Assembly (NCBI GenBank): GCA_036340635.1
Contig: JAYYYF010000030.1
Location: 1 to 45,241 of the forward strand
DNA: 45,241 nucleotides
Direction: 5' to 3'
From: GCA-002728855 sp036340635
GTDB taxonomy: Bacteria; Bacteroidota; Bacteroidia; Flavobacteriales; Flavobacteriaceae
Position numbers and translations under genes: made by a program. Positions 25,466-33,502 of this stretch are shown piece by piece. How positions within the stretch are numbered: the first letter of the stretch is position 1; every line of letters begins with the position of its first letter. The notes beneath the pieces were generated by a model, which was given only the letters and a program-made list of their open reading frames with translations, did no database searches and was not told the DNA's origin.

Positions 25466-27532
25466 TTATTTAGGATTATAAATAACTTTAGCATTCTTAT
25501 ATACCTCATCTTTATCCAATGTCATCTTTTTAGTTTTAAAAGACAGATAAAGATCCATTTGATCTGAATAATGTTCAGAATTTTTCTTGTCAGAACTACC
25601 ATAAGAAATTACAGACTCTATTTCAGGACCAGAATCAGTAAATTTTACAAGTTCTATATAAGACTCCCCCGTAAAAACCCTAACCTTTCCATCTTTATAC
25701 TTGGTAGAACTCATTGCAGTAATCACATCAGGTAGACCAAAGGAAGGCAATTCCTTTTCACCTCTAACTAGTTTTTGAAATTCACCTAGCATCACATTAG
25801 TTTTTCCAAAATACTTTTCCATATGATCTTTAGTCTCTTTAAGAGCATCTATTAGATGTGTTTTAGTGAAAATCTTAGGGTTTGGCAATTTCCTGTAATA
25901 TTTTCTCAAATAATAGTATAATATTCCATAGGCACCAGCACCATAAGAATCAGCATTAGTTTTTCTATCCCAATCCTGTATTTGTGCAATTATAGAAGCC
26001 AAATCAGGGTGTTTATTCCTGTTAATGAAAAATAGCGAATCTATATTCATAAATGAATAATTGAATTTTTCAGGAAATTGATTATCATATTTAATCCTTT
26101 TAAAGTCAGAATAATTTAAAGAATCATAGCTATCAATTAACTCCTTTATCCTGGTAGATCTATTGTTATCGTATTCTTCAAAACCCATGTCTTTAGAAAA
26201 GTTGTCAATTAATGGGTTTTCAAATGAATCAGTAGACTTGAAAGGTGAATGATTTGCATTATAAAAATAGCCTGACTCTGGTTGAATGACCTGTGGCAAA
26301 TCTTCTATGTCATAAGTCTCAGTCCAAAGAGTATTTAATGTATTTCCTGGAACTACACCTTTCCAGTTATAACCTGGTGATCTTTTGGGTATTAAACCAT
26401 TAGATATGTAAAAAATAGTGTCATTCTTGTCTGCATACCCGATATTATATCCAGGAACTGCTTTCATTTTTAAAATGTCATAAAACTCTGAGAAATTCTT
26501 AGCCTTGTTCATCTTCCACCATTGCTCAAGAGCTCTTATTTCAAATAAAGCAGGCGTTCTTACAGAAAAATAGCCTTGGTCTGTCTTTAATGTAGGGCCA
26601 TAGATACTCTTGTAATATTTCTTTTTTATTCCTATTGGTATACCTAAAAATTTTATGGTTAGTCTTGCCTTGTGAACTTCTAGATCAAGATACTGATCAT
26701 CAACACGATACTTCATTTTCTTTCTTGGATGCATTTCAAGAACAAAAACATCAGTTTTATCAGGAAGATTTACTGTATGTGCCCATCCTAAATTTTCATT
26801 CACTCCGATCAAAATACTAGGACTTCCTGCAAACAAAGCACCTAATATATTTGTACCCTCTTCACTACACAAATGAGCTTCATACCAAGAAACTGGTCCA
26901 TCAAGAGGTTGGTGAGTGTTAATTGCTAAATATGTATTCCCATCAGTAGTTTTTTGACTATTAAACGCAAAAGTATTTGATCCAATAGGACTCTGATTAA
27001 TTGGATCAAAATCTAGATTGTTATTTAAAATACGACTTACCCAATAATCTCCTCTTGATGACATAAAAAGTTGTAATTGACCATATTTCATCATCTTTTT
27101 AGGTGTAATAGGAAATAATTTAGAAGACAAAACTTCTTCAGGGTAATGTTTAGCATAACTGTTAAGGCCAGCTGAATATGCCTCTAAAATTTTTGTATAC
27201 TCTGGGCTAATCTCATTATCAAACTTTTGATTATATAACTCTTCACTTCCTATAAAACTAGCCAAGAAATCTGCTCCAATTCCTTTTTTGCCTAGATGAT
27301 GGCCTAGCAGACCGTTTCCAGCCAAATAAGCATATTGTATCGTTTCAAAGTCATCTTCTGCATGTGCCCAAGCAAGTCCATATGCCACTTGAGCATCAGT
27401 TTTACCGTAAATGTGAGGTACGCCAAAAGAGTCTCTAACTATCTCGACATCATTTGGATCAATCTGGGAATGAATTGAAAAAGACCAACCCAAAATTAAA
27501 AAGTATGTATAAAAAAATTTCATTTTACTCAT
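25466..27532 (-). CDS. Penicillin acylase-family Ntn hydrolase
   Basis: A periplasmic N-terminal-nucleophile amidohydrolase of the penicillin G acylase/acyl-homoserine-lactone acylase family. A signal peptide (MKFFYTYFLILGWSFSIHSQ) precedes the alpha-chain start VEIVRDSFGVPHIYGKTDAQVAYGLAWAHAEDDF. The autocleavage site is QSPIGSNTFAF: cleavage before the Ser would leave it as the new beta-chain N-terminus, followed by NTHQPLDGPVSWYEAHL and AHTVN as usual. The longest reading frame starts at 27541, but ATG at 27532 overlaps the Kazal stop codon (TAATG), and ATG at 27523 gives the cleanest signal peptide. The acyl substrate is unknown. Confidence 0.9.
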   Translation of the reverse strand: MSKMKFFYTYFLILGWSFSIHSQIDPNDVEIVRDSFGVPHIYGKTDAQVAYGLAWAHAEDDFETIQYAYLAGNGLLGHHLGKKGIGADFLASFIGSEELYNQKFDNEISPEYTKILEAYSAGLNSYAKHYPEEVLSSKLFPITPKKMMKYGQLQLFMSSRGDYWVSRILNNNLDFDPINQSPIGSNTFAFNSQKTTDGNTYLAINTHQPLDGPVSWYEAHLCSEEGTNILGALFAGSPSILIGVNENLGWAHTVNLPDKTDVFVLEMHPRKKMKYRVDDQYLDLEVHKARLTIKFLGIPIGIKKKYYKSIYGPTLKTDQGYFSVRTPALFEIRALEQWWKMNKAKNFSEFYDILKMKAVPGYNIGYADKNDTIFYISNGLIPKRSPGYNWKGVVPGNTLNTLWTETYDIEDLPQVIQPESGYFYNANHSPFKSTDSFENPLIDNFSKDMGFEEYDNNRSTRIKELIDSYDSLNYSDFKRIKYDNQFPEKFNYSFMNIDSLFFINRNKHPDLASIIAQIQDWDRKTNADSYGAGAYGILYYYLRKYYRKLPNPKIFTKTHLIDALKETKDHMEKYFGKTNVMLGEFQKLVRGEKELPSFGLPDVITAMSSTKYKDGKVRVFTGESYIELVKFTDSGPEIESVISYGSSDKKNSEHYSDQMDLYLSFKTKKMTLDKDEVYKNAKVIYNPK

Positions 27533-27744
27533 TAAATACATTCACCGTTTTCCCATGAAACAATACCTGCTCTTTCAGCATAACAAGTATTGCTATAGGT
27601 TTTAGAGTCACATCCGCATACTGGATCATATATCTCAATGCAAACTGCGTCATTATCAATTTTACTTGAATCTACACACGCTTCTGAATCTTTTTTGCAG
27701 CTTGACAAAAAACAAAAATAAAAAACAATTAAAATCCTAAACAT
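27532..27744 (-). CDS. Kazal-type protease-inhibitor lipoprotein
   Basis: A 70-aa protein with a lipoprotein signal ending FLSSC (Cys16) and one Kazal domain. The Kazal core is unmistakable: Cys35, seven residues to Cys43 in YDPVCGCDSKTYSNTCYAE, then Cys54 and Cys69. Kazal domains block serine proteases by inserting a reactive loop. By the usual rule the P1 residue is the second after Cys35, here Glu37, which would suit a Glu-specific protease rather than a trypsin- or elastase-like one. It lies directly upstream of the acylase and its stop overlaps the acylase ATG, so the two are translationally coupled. Confidence 0.88.
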   Translation of the reverse strand: MFRILIVFYFCFLSSCKKDSEACVDSSKIDNDAVCIEIYDPVCGCDSKTYSNTCYAERAGIVSWENGECI

Positions 27745-27758
27745 TTTAAAAAGTTGAT

Positions 27759-27766
27759 CAAATATA
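27759..27766 (-). promoter_or_regulatory. Predicted -7 element of the Kazal-acylase operon (TATATTTG on the minus strand)
   Basis: An exact TAnnTTTG match on the minus strand, ending 14 bases before the Kazal ATG. Initiation a few bases downstream would give a very short leader, as is common in Bacteroidota. No TTG was found at the -33 distance. Confidence 0.5.
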
Positions 27767-27843
27767 AATACATTTTAATGCTAATAATCATTAATTAAAT
27801 AAATATTATATTAGTAAAGCAGGACTTAATTTAAAGAATAGAT

Positions 27844-28008
27844 ATGAGATTAGATATTGTAGTTATAGGGATTATAGTTGTTTATGCTGTTTGGAGAATT
27901 TTTGGGAAAAAATTTTTCCCAAGCATGTCTGATAAAGTAGTTCATATTTCAAGAATCATCTTCATAATAATACTTTTAGTTTATTTCTTTTTTGTCTCAA
28001 AGTACTAG
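27844..28008 (+). CDS. Small two-helix membrane protein
   Basis: A 54-aa open frame from ATG at 27844 to TAG at 28006-28008. It encodes two hydrophobic helices: residues about 4-17 (DIVVIGIIVVYAVW) and about 38-51 (IIFIIILLVYFFFV), joined by a basic loop RIFGKKFFPSMSDK. The organisation, with aromatic and Lys residues at the helix ends, looks selected rather than random. It lies in the gap between the Kazal promoter and the Bax-inhibitor gene, on the same strand as the latter. No family was recognised. It could be a small membrane subunit or an unimportant open frame. Confidence 0.55.
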   Translation: MRLDIVVIGIIVVYAVWRIFGKKFFPSMSDKVVHISRIIFIIILLVYFFFVSKY

Positions 28009-28038
28009 AATATTCTATGAAATATTATATACTTTCCA

Positions 28039-28046
28039 TAATTTTG
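28039..28046 (+). promoter_or_regulatory. Predicted -7 element for the Bax-inhibitor gene (TAATTTTG)
   Basis: TAATTTTG matches TAnnTTTG and ends 13 bases before the ATG at 28060. This suggests the Bax-inhibitor gene has its own promoter and a leader of only a few bases, separate from the small upstream membrane protein. Confidence 0.45.
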
Positions 28047-28059
28047 AAAAAAATAAAGA

Positions 28060-28812
28060 ATGAACAGACATCTTTCCTATAGATCTGGAAATCCAGTACT
28101 TTCTAAAAACACATTTATCTCCAATACTGAATCAAGTAATACCGCTTGGAAGAGTGTAATGACAATTGATGGGACAGTAAATAAAACTGCTATCTCTTTA
28201 TTTATATTAATAGGATGTGGTTATCTATCCTTTAATTCAATGAATACTGGTCTAATCATAGGTTGTGCTATCATCGGATTTATAATTGCACTTGTCACAA
28301 TATTTAAAAAAGAATGGTCGCCTGTTACTGTTCCTATTTATGCTGCAGTTGAAGGGGTTTTATTAGGCGGAATTTCTTTTATTTATAATAGTGTTTATGA
28401 AGGCATTGTTACAAATGCTATCTTTTTAACTGTCGGTATCTTGCTGTCTTTACTTATGGCTTATAAATCAGGATTAATTAAACCGTCTGAAAATTTTAAA
28501 TTAGGAATCGTAGCTGCTACTGGTGGAATCTTCATTGTTTACTTGATTAGCTTCATAATGGGGTTTTTTGGATCAGGTATGAGCATAATGGATCCAAATA
28601 ATACTTCACTAATGAGTATAGGATTTAGCATTTTTGTCGTTATAATTGCATCACTAAATTTAGTTTTAGATTTTGATTTTATTGAAGAAGGAGCTGAAAA
28701 AGGAGCGCCCAAATATATGGAGTGGTTTGGTGCTTTTGGTCTTCTTGTTACACTAATATGGTTATATCTTGAAATCTTACGTCTTTTAGCAAAACTAAAT
28801 TCTAGACGTTAA
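28060..28812 (+). CDS. Bax inhibitor-1/YccA-family membrane protein
   Basis: A 250-aa protein with a polar N-terminal 40 residues (YRSGNPVLSKNTF) and seven hydrophobic segments. It belongs to the Bacteroidota/actinobacterial branch of the Bax-inhibitor-1/YccA (TMBIM) family. Typical elements are MTIDGTVNKTAISLFILIG, TVPIYAAVEGVLLGGIS, and the C-terminal block ASLNLVLDFDFIEEGAEKGAPKYMEWFGAFG, whose Asp and Glu residues resemble the pH-sensing di-acid region of family members that leak Ca2+. The bacterial role is poorly defined. It converges on the yceI-like gene with one base between the stops. Confidence 0.9.
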   Translation: MNRHLSYRSGNPVLSKNTFISNTESSNTAWKSVMTIDGTVNKTAISLFILIGCGYLSFNSMNTGLIIGCAIIGFIIALVTIFKKEWSPVTVPIYAAVEGVLLGGISFIYNSVYEGIVTNAIFLTVGILLSLLMAYKSGLIKPSENFKLGIVAATGGIFIVYLISFIMGFFGSGMSIMDPNNTSLMSIGFSIFVVIIASLNLVLDFDFIEEGAEKGAPKYMEWFGAFGLLVTLIWLYLEILRLLAKLNSRR

Positions 28813-28813
28813 G

Positions 28814-29365
28814 TTATTTTTTAAATTCTAGGTAAAAAGAAATATCAATTAAATCATCTATCTCTGCCAACATAAAAGAGGGTGGTTTTATGTCAAATTC
28901 GCTTAGCGATATTTTAAAATTACCTTTAAATTCAATTTTTTTATTTCTTTTCTTCACTAAGGCTTGAATATTTTTATTAATCTTTCTTCCATGAAATTCT
29001 AAATTACCTTTTATAATGATTGAGTCATTTTCATTAACCAAATCTTCGCTAAAAAAAATAATTTCAGGAAATTTCAGAGCATTTAAAACTTCAAGTGAGT
29101 GAGAATCTCTATTTGCATTACCACTATCAAAATCTTTAACGTAAGCTAAGACAGCAATCTTATCAATCTTATTTGATCTTGGATCAATAATTAATAAACC
29201 ATTAATATTATTATTCTTACCTGACCAAGCGTGAAGAAAATGTTTACCTGAATAAACTATTTCAGATGAACTTTTATCTGAAATCCATCTCTCATCAACA
29301 GAATTAGTTTGACCTGAAATTAAATTAAATTGAAGTGCAATAAAATAAACTAAATATTTTTTCAT
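28814..29365 (-). CDS. YceI-family periplasmic protein
   Basis: A 183-aa secreted protein (signal about residues 1-18, ending ISGQ) of the YceI lipocalin-like family, which binds isoprenoid or other amphiphilic ligands in the periplasm. The family pattern is visible as SSEIVYSGKHFLHAWSGKNNNINGLL early, ANRDSHSLEVLNALKFPEIIFFSE in the middle and IKGNLEFHGRKINKNI late. It is the last gene of the lipoprotein-Rieske-membrane protein cluster, and its ATG overlaps the stop of the four-helix protein by one base. In E. coli yceI is co-transcribed with a cytochrome b561 gene, which parallels this arrangement. Confidence 0.85.
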   Translation of the reverse strand: MKKYLVYFIALQFNLISGQTNSVDERWISDKSSSEIVYSGKHFLHAWSGKNNNINGLLIIDPRSNKIDKIAVLAYVKDFDSGNANRDSHSLEVLNALKFPEIIFFSEDLVNENDSIIIKGNLEFHGRKINKNIQALVKKRNKKIEFKGNFKISLSEFDIKPPSFMLAEIDDLIDISFYLEFKK

Positions 29366-29973
29366 TAGAATTTAAAAACAATCATAGCCGTAGCATAACT
29401 TACAACAGCAGTATAGGCTGCAATTTTATGAGCATCAGTATCTTTGTCTGATAGCACTTTAGTAGTAACCATTGCAGGAAAATGCAGGCTAGCTAATATC
29501 TTATGCGCCTTTATTGAATTTAACCCCTTAACTTTTTTGTTTACTAATGGAGGAGGGGCAAAAAGAGATAATGCAGCTCCTGTGAAATAAGATACAGTCA
29601 CAGCGTTTCCTAAATTTTTATGTGTATTATACAAATCGTATTCTCCATTATATAATCTTCCGCCAATAATTCCTTGGGCTATCATTCCAGCAAAAGTTGC
29701 GTAACCTATAACTTGATGAGATGTAAGCATAAATCTTCTGATTTTAATTTCTTTTTGTCGACCCCCTATTGAAAGTTTGGAAATTCCAGTCAAACGGAAT
29801 AAGCCTTTTTTTCCCCATAAAACTTTTTGACTAAAGAAAATTCTTTCAGGAAGAAGATTAATCTCAGCATTAGCATTAGATCTTAATGAATCAAAAAGAA
29901 GTTCTTTGTCCTGAGAATAAATAATTTGAATAGAAAAAACAAAGAGAAGTAAACAATTTGTGAAGGTTTTCAT
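29365..29973 (-). CDS. Four-helix, His-rich membrane protein (predicted b561-like cytochrome)
   Basis: The 202-aa protein has a signal peptide (residues 1-20), a soluble stretch, then four hydrophobic helices at about 86-106, 118-138, 157-175 and 182-200. Each begins with a His: His86 (TSHQVIGYA), His118 (NTHKNLGNA), His157 (KAHKILASLH) and His182 (DAHKIAAY). As helices alternate in direction, His86/His157 would lie on one side of the membrane and His118/His182 on the other, the arrangement expected for two bis-His haems as in cytochrome b561. I did not recognise a named family. Its neighbours, Rieske protein upstream and YceI downstream, each overlapping by one base, support a redox role. 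Confidence 0.6.
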   Translation of the reverse strand: MKTFTNCLLLFVFSIQIIYSQDKELLFDSLRSNANAEINLLPERIFFSQKVLWGKKGLFRLTGISKLSIGGRQKEIKIRRFMLTSHQVIGYATFAGMIAQGIIGGRLYNGEYDLYNTHKNLGNAVTVSYFTGAALSLFAPPPLVNKKVKGLNSIKAHKILASLHFPAMVTTKVLSDKDTDAHKIAAYTAVVSYATAMIVFKF

Positions 29974-30473
29974 TAACCTTTATTAATAGTTAAAACATTT
30001 CCATCAATATTTGTAGGATAACTTTTTAGTCCACCACTTCTAGAATTTGAATTACAACTTACAACATCTTCACCGTCAATGCCATAGGAATTTCCATGAG
30101 AAGAGCAAGTCCATTTATTATCTGAAAAAGACCAAGATTCCTTGCTTCCTTGATGAGGGCAACAGTTATCAAATGCCAAAACCTGGTTTTCACCAGTTCT
30201 AAGAAGTAGAAGACCTACAGATTTGATATTAATGTTGCCTCCTATACTTTCAAGTGAAGTGAAGTTTCCATTTCCAAGGTCAATATTCACATTACTACCT
30301 TGAGTTGTAACGCCAGAAGATTCAGCATTCCCTGAACCACCACTATTATCAATTTGAATGTCTTGATCATCATCTTTAGCTGATGAACATGATTCTAGAT
30401 AGGACAGCCCAAATAATGCAAAAACTATGTTCGGACATGCCTGAGTTAAAAACTTTCGCCTTTTATCATTCAT
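29973..30473 (-). CDS. Rieske [2Fe-2S] protein, Tat-type lipoprotein
   Basis: A 166-aa Rieske ferredoxin-type protein. Cluster ligands are Cys105 and His107 (NCCPHQG) and Cys123 and His126 (TCSSHGNSYG), with normal spacing. The N-terminus carries the twin-arginine motif KRRKFLTQ and then YLESC, whose Cys29 may be lipid-modified, followed by an acidic/Ser/Gly linker (DDDQDIQIDNSGGSG). So the folded cluster protein is probably exported by Tat and anchored to a membrane. It overlaps the four-helix His protein gene by one base, which makes electron transfer between the two plausible. The oxygenase catalytic domain of ring-hydroxylating dioxygenases is absent. Confidence 0.88.
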   Translation of the reverse strand: MNDKRRKFLTQACPNIVFALFGLSYLESCSSAKDDDQDIQIDNSGGSGNAESSGVTTQGSNVNIDLGNGNFTSLESIGGNINIKSVGLLLLRTGENQVLAFDNCCPHQGSKESWSFSDNKWTCSSHGNSYGIDGEDVVSCNSNSRSGGLKSYPTNIDGNVLTINKG

Positions 30474-30482
30474 TTTTTGAAA

Positions 30483-30740
30483 TTAATAACAATATTCATC
30501 TCCGACATTATGTGAATCATAAACTTCTTTTGATACTTTCCCTGAACTCCAACGATCTTCAGAAGAACCATTATAGGTATTACCTTGGTTATCAGTATAA
30601 GATGTTGCGCTCATACTAGCTTTAAAATAAAAATAGTATTGTCCATTGATTTCTTTTTTTTCTTCAATTTTTACACAATCATCCTTTTTGTTACAATTGA
30701 AAAATAATATAATTGAGAAGATTAAAATATACCTAGTCAT
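30483..30740 (-). CDS. Small lipoprotein of unknown function
   Basis: An 85-aa protein with a short hydrophobic signal ending FFNC (Cys16) and followed by NKKDD, which fits Bacteroidota lipoproteins. The mature part has aromatic residues (YYFYFKASMSATSYTDN), a WSSGKVSKE segment and a final CY. No family was recognised. It is nine bases upstream of the Rieske gene and 17 bases downstream of the symporter gene, so it may be the first gene of the redox group or the tail of the sugar operon. Confidence 0.6.
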   Translation of the reverse strand: MTRYILIFSIILFFNCNKKDDCVKIEEKKEINGQYYFYFKASMSATSYTDNQGNTYNGSSEDRWSSGKVSKEVYDSHNVGDEYCY

Positions 30741-30757
30741 AAAAATAAATTAAAATT

Positions 30758-32419
30758 TTACCAGAAAAAGCTATATATAGCAGTCAAAAGAATCATTACA
30801 GTAAAAGATCCAATGTTAAACGCTTTACTTGTATTAAATATACCTTTTTGAAGTTCAATCCCTTTAGTATCATCAGCACCTTTATTTTGAGCTCTACTAA
30901 CAACAGCTATAATAACCATAGTTAAAAGAGAAGTATAAAGCATTTGGTCTAAAAATGGCATTTCTGGAAAGAAGCTTTCAAGATAAGTCCCTTTAAACCA
31001 ACCTTTAGATCCAACTTTCAAATATAAAGCTATAGGGATAGATGACAGAGCTCCCCAAATGGCTCCACGATTAGTAGTTTTTTTCCAAAACAAACCTAAC
31101 AAAAATATCGCTAAAATACCCGGACTAACAATTCCAGTATATTCCTGTATGTACTGAAATGCTTGTGGTATATCTCCCAGTAAAGGAGCCATTATAACAG
31201 CTATAATTAATGCAACAGCAGCTGATATTCTACCGGTTGTAACCATTTGTTTTTCACTAGCATTTTTGTTGAATGTTTGCCTATATATATCCATGGTAAA
31301 TATTGTCCCAGTAGAATTAAGCATTGAAGCTAAGGAGGAAACAATAGCAGCTGCCAAAGCTGCAACAGCAATTCCTTTTAGGCCAGTCGGTAGAAATTGC
31401 ATAAGCCACGGGTATGATTTATCATTAGCACCTTCACCAGGAATATTTGCTAATGCAGAATCGCCAAGTGAAGATAAAATTTGAGGATCATTAACAATTA
31501 CATATGCAGCTATCCCTGGTATAACAATTATCAATGGCATAATCATTTTAAGACCAGCAGCAAATAATATTCCCTTTTGCGATTCTTTTAAAGATTTGGC
31601 AGCCAAAGTTCTTTGAATAATGTATTGATTAAAACCCCAATAATAAATATTAGCTACCCACATGCCTCCAATTAAAACACCCAATCCTGGGAGATTAATA
31701 TATTCAGGATTTGATTTTTCTAAAATCATGTCAAACTTTTCGGGAACAGCATTATAAATTGATTTGAATCCCTCAATCATTCCTTGCCCACCCGATACAG
31801 TATCTAAAGCTAAGTATGTTGTAACAACTCCCCCAAGAATCAAGAAAAAAACTTGAATAATATCTGTCCATGCAACAGCAGACAGTCCGCCATAGAGAGA
31901 ATAAGCCGCAGCAAATAATCCTAGACCAAAAACCGCATATTGCATGTCAACATCTAATATAGTCTCTAATGCCAGCCCTCCCAAATAAAGAACTGAAGCA
32001 AGATTAACAAAAATGTATAATCCTATCCAAAAAATAGCAAGTATTGTTTTTAACTCAGTAGAAAAACGCTTTTCTACAAATTCAGGAATAGTATATATCT
32101 TTTTTTCTATAAAAATTGGTAAAAAATATTTACCAACTATAATAAGAGTTAAAGCAGCCATCCATTCATAAGAAGCAATTGCTAAACCTACAACAAACCC
32201 TGAACCAGTCATTCCAATCACTTGTTCAGCAGAAATATTTGCTGCAATTAATGAAGCTCCTATAGCCCACCAAGGAAGAGCCTTCCCTGCTAAAAAATAA
32301 TCTTCAGCACTTTTCTGTTCTCCTTTTTTGTCTCTTGAAACCCATAGGCCTATAGTAAGAATAACCAAGGCATAGATGGCAAAGATGATGTAATCTAATA
32401 ATTCAAAACCACTATCCAT
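30758..32419 (-). CDS. Na+/galactose (glucose) symporter, vSGLT-like
   Basis: A 553-aa SSS-family (SLC5) transporter with about 14 helices. Residues known from the Vibrio vSGLT structure recur at a constant offset of three: galactose contacts Gln66, Glu85, Asn257, Lys291 and Gln425 plus Asn61; gate residues Met70, Tyr84, Tyr260 and Phe421; sodium-site residues Ala59, Ile62, Ala358, Ser361 and Ser362. Only vSGLT Ser91 is changed, to Ala88. The motifs AANISAEQVIGM, NQYIIQRTLAAKS and FQYIQEYTG are diagnostic. Galactose or glucose uptake with Na+ is therefore a strong prediction. galE is 14 bases upstream on the same strand, which fits galactose use. Confidence 0.93.
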   Translation of the reverse strand: MDSGFELLDYIIFAIYALVILTIGLWVSRDKKGEQKSAEDYFLAGKALPWWAIGASLIAANISAEQVIGMTGSGFVVGLAIASYEWMAALTLIIVGKYFLPIFIEKKIYTIPEFVEKRFSTELKTILAIFWIGLYIFVNLASVLYLGGLALETILDVDMQYAVFGLGLFAAAYSLYGGLSAVAWTDIIQVFFLILGGVVTTYLALDTVSGGQGMIEGFKSIYNAVPEKFDMILEKSNPEYINLPGLGVLIGGMWVANIYYWGFNQYIIQRTLAAKSLKESQKGILFAAGLKMIMPLIIVIPGIAAYVIVNDPQILSSLGDSALANIPGEGANDKSYPWLMQFLPTGLKGIAVAALAAAIVSSLASMLNSTGTIFTMDIYRQTFNKNASEKQMVTTGRISAAVALIIAVIMAPLLGDIPQAFQYIQEYTGIVSPGILAIFLLGLFWKKTTNRGAIWGALSSIPIALYLKVGSKGWFKGTYLESFFPEMPFLDQMLYTSLLTMVIIAVVSRAQNKGADDTKGIELQKGIFNTSKAFNIGSFTVMILLTAIYSFFW

Positions 32420-32433
32420 ATCTAAAATATTAA

Positions 32434-33453
32434 TTATAAATTTCTAATCTTTTTTTCCCAATCCCAAGCAGAACTTAAAGCTTGTTTTAAAGAATGATTA
32501 GCTTTCCATCCCAATTCTTTTTCAGCTTTTGCTGGGTTAGCATATGAAACAGGAACATCTCCATCACGTCTTGGCCCTACCTCATAATTCAATTTAACTC
32601 CTGTAATAGATTCAAAAGTCTCTATCACTTCAAAAACAGATATCCCATTTCCCGTTCCTAAGTTATAAACTTCAAAGGATTTTGAAGAATCTTTGTTAAG
32701 AAGTTTTTTAAGAGCAATCACATGCGCTTTTGCTAAATCAATTATATGGATATAATCACGGATACATGAACCATCTGGAGTATCATAATCTGAACCATAA
32801 ATAATTAACTTATCATTTAATCCTATTGCGGTTTTAGTTATAAGGGGAATCAAATTTTGAGGTTTATTTATTGGTAATTCACCTATCTTAAGGGTAGGAT
32901 GGGCTCCAATGGGATTAAAATAACGAAGGGAAATAACATTGATGTTTTGATTTTTTAATGACACATCGTATAAAATTTCTTCTCCAATTTTTTTAGTATT
33001 TCCATAAGGAGATTCAGGAGTTTTTGTTGGCTCATTCTCCTCAATAGGAAATTTTTCTGCTTTACCATAAACAGTACATGAAGAGCTAAAAATAAAGGGA
33101 ATAAATCTAGATTGACTAATCATTTCATCTAACACATTTAGCATAGACAAAAGATTGTTTTTATAGTAGTTATTAGGCTTACGAACACTTTCTTCAACAG
33201 ATTTAAAAGCAGCAAAATGAATTACACCTTTAATGTTGGAATATTTTTTAAATACGACTGATAAATCTTTTTTGTTGCAAAGGTTAATCTGTTCAAAAAA
33301 AACTTTCTCCTTATGAATTGAATGTATTCCATCTAAAACCGTCAAAGAAGAATTTGATAAATCATCTAAAATAAGAACCTCAAAATCATTTTCTAAAAGC
33401 TCAACAACTGTATGCGAACCAATATATCCAAGGCCGCCAGTTACAAGAATCAT
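32434..33453 (-). CDS. galE: UDP-glucose 4-epimerase
   Basis: GalE interconverts UDP-glucose and UDP-galactose with bound NAD. The 339-aa extended short-chain dehydrogenase begins with the NAD motif VTGGLGYIGSHT (residues 4-15). The catalytic set is Ser124 (FSSSCTVYG), Tyr150 and Lys154 (SPYGNTKK). The family segments SLRYFNPIGAHP, CIRDYIHIIDLAKAHV and YNLGTGNGISVFEV are intact. It precedes the Na+/sugar symporter by 14 bases, suggesting an uptake-plus-Leloir-pathway pair. galK and galT are not in the window, so the pathway is not complete here. Confidence 0.95.
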   Translation of the reverse strand: MILVTGGLGYIGSHTVVELLENDFEVLILDDLSNSSLTVLDGIHSIHKEKVFFEQINLCNKKDLSVVFKKYSNIKGVIHFAAFKSVEESVRKPNNYYKNNLLSMLNVLDEMISQSRFIPFIFSSSCTVYGKAEKFPIEENEPTKTPESPYGNTKKIGEEILYDVSLKNQNINVISLRYFNPIGAHPTLKIGELPINKPQNLIPLITKTAIGLNDKLIIYGSDYDTPDGSCIRDYIHIIDLAKAHVIALKKLLNKDSSKSFEVYNLGTGNGISVFEVIETFESITGVKLNYEVGPRRDGDVPVSYANPAKAEKELGWKANHSLKQALSSAWDWEKKIRNL

Positions 33454-33502
33454 CTTAAGAAAATATATATGTAATTAATCAATAAAACTATCAGATGTAA
33501 AT

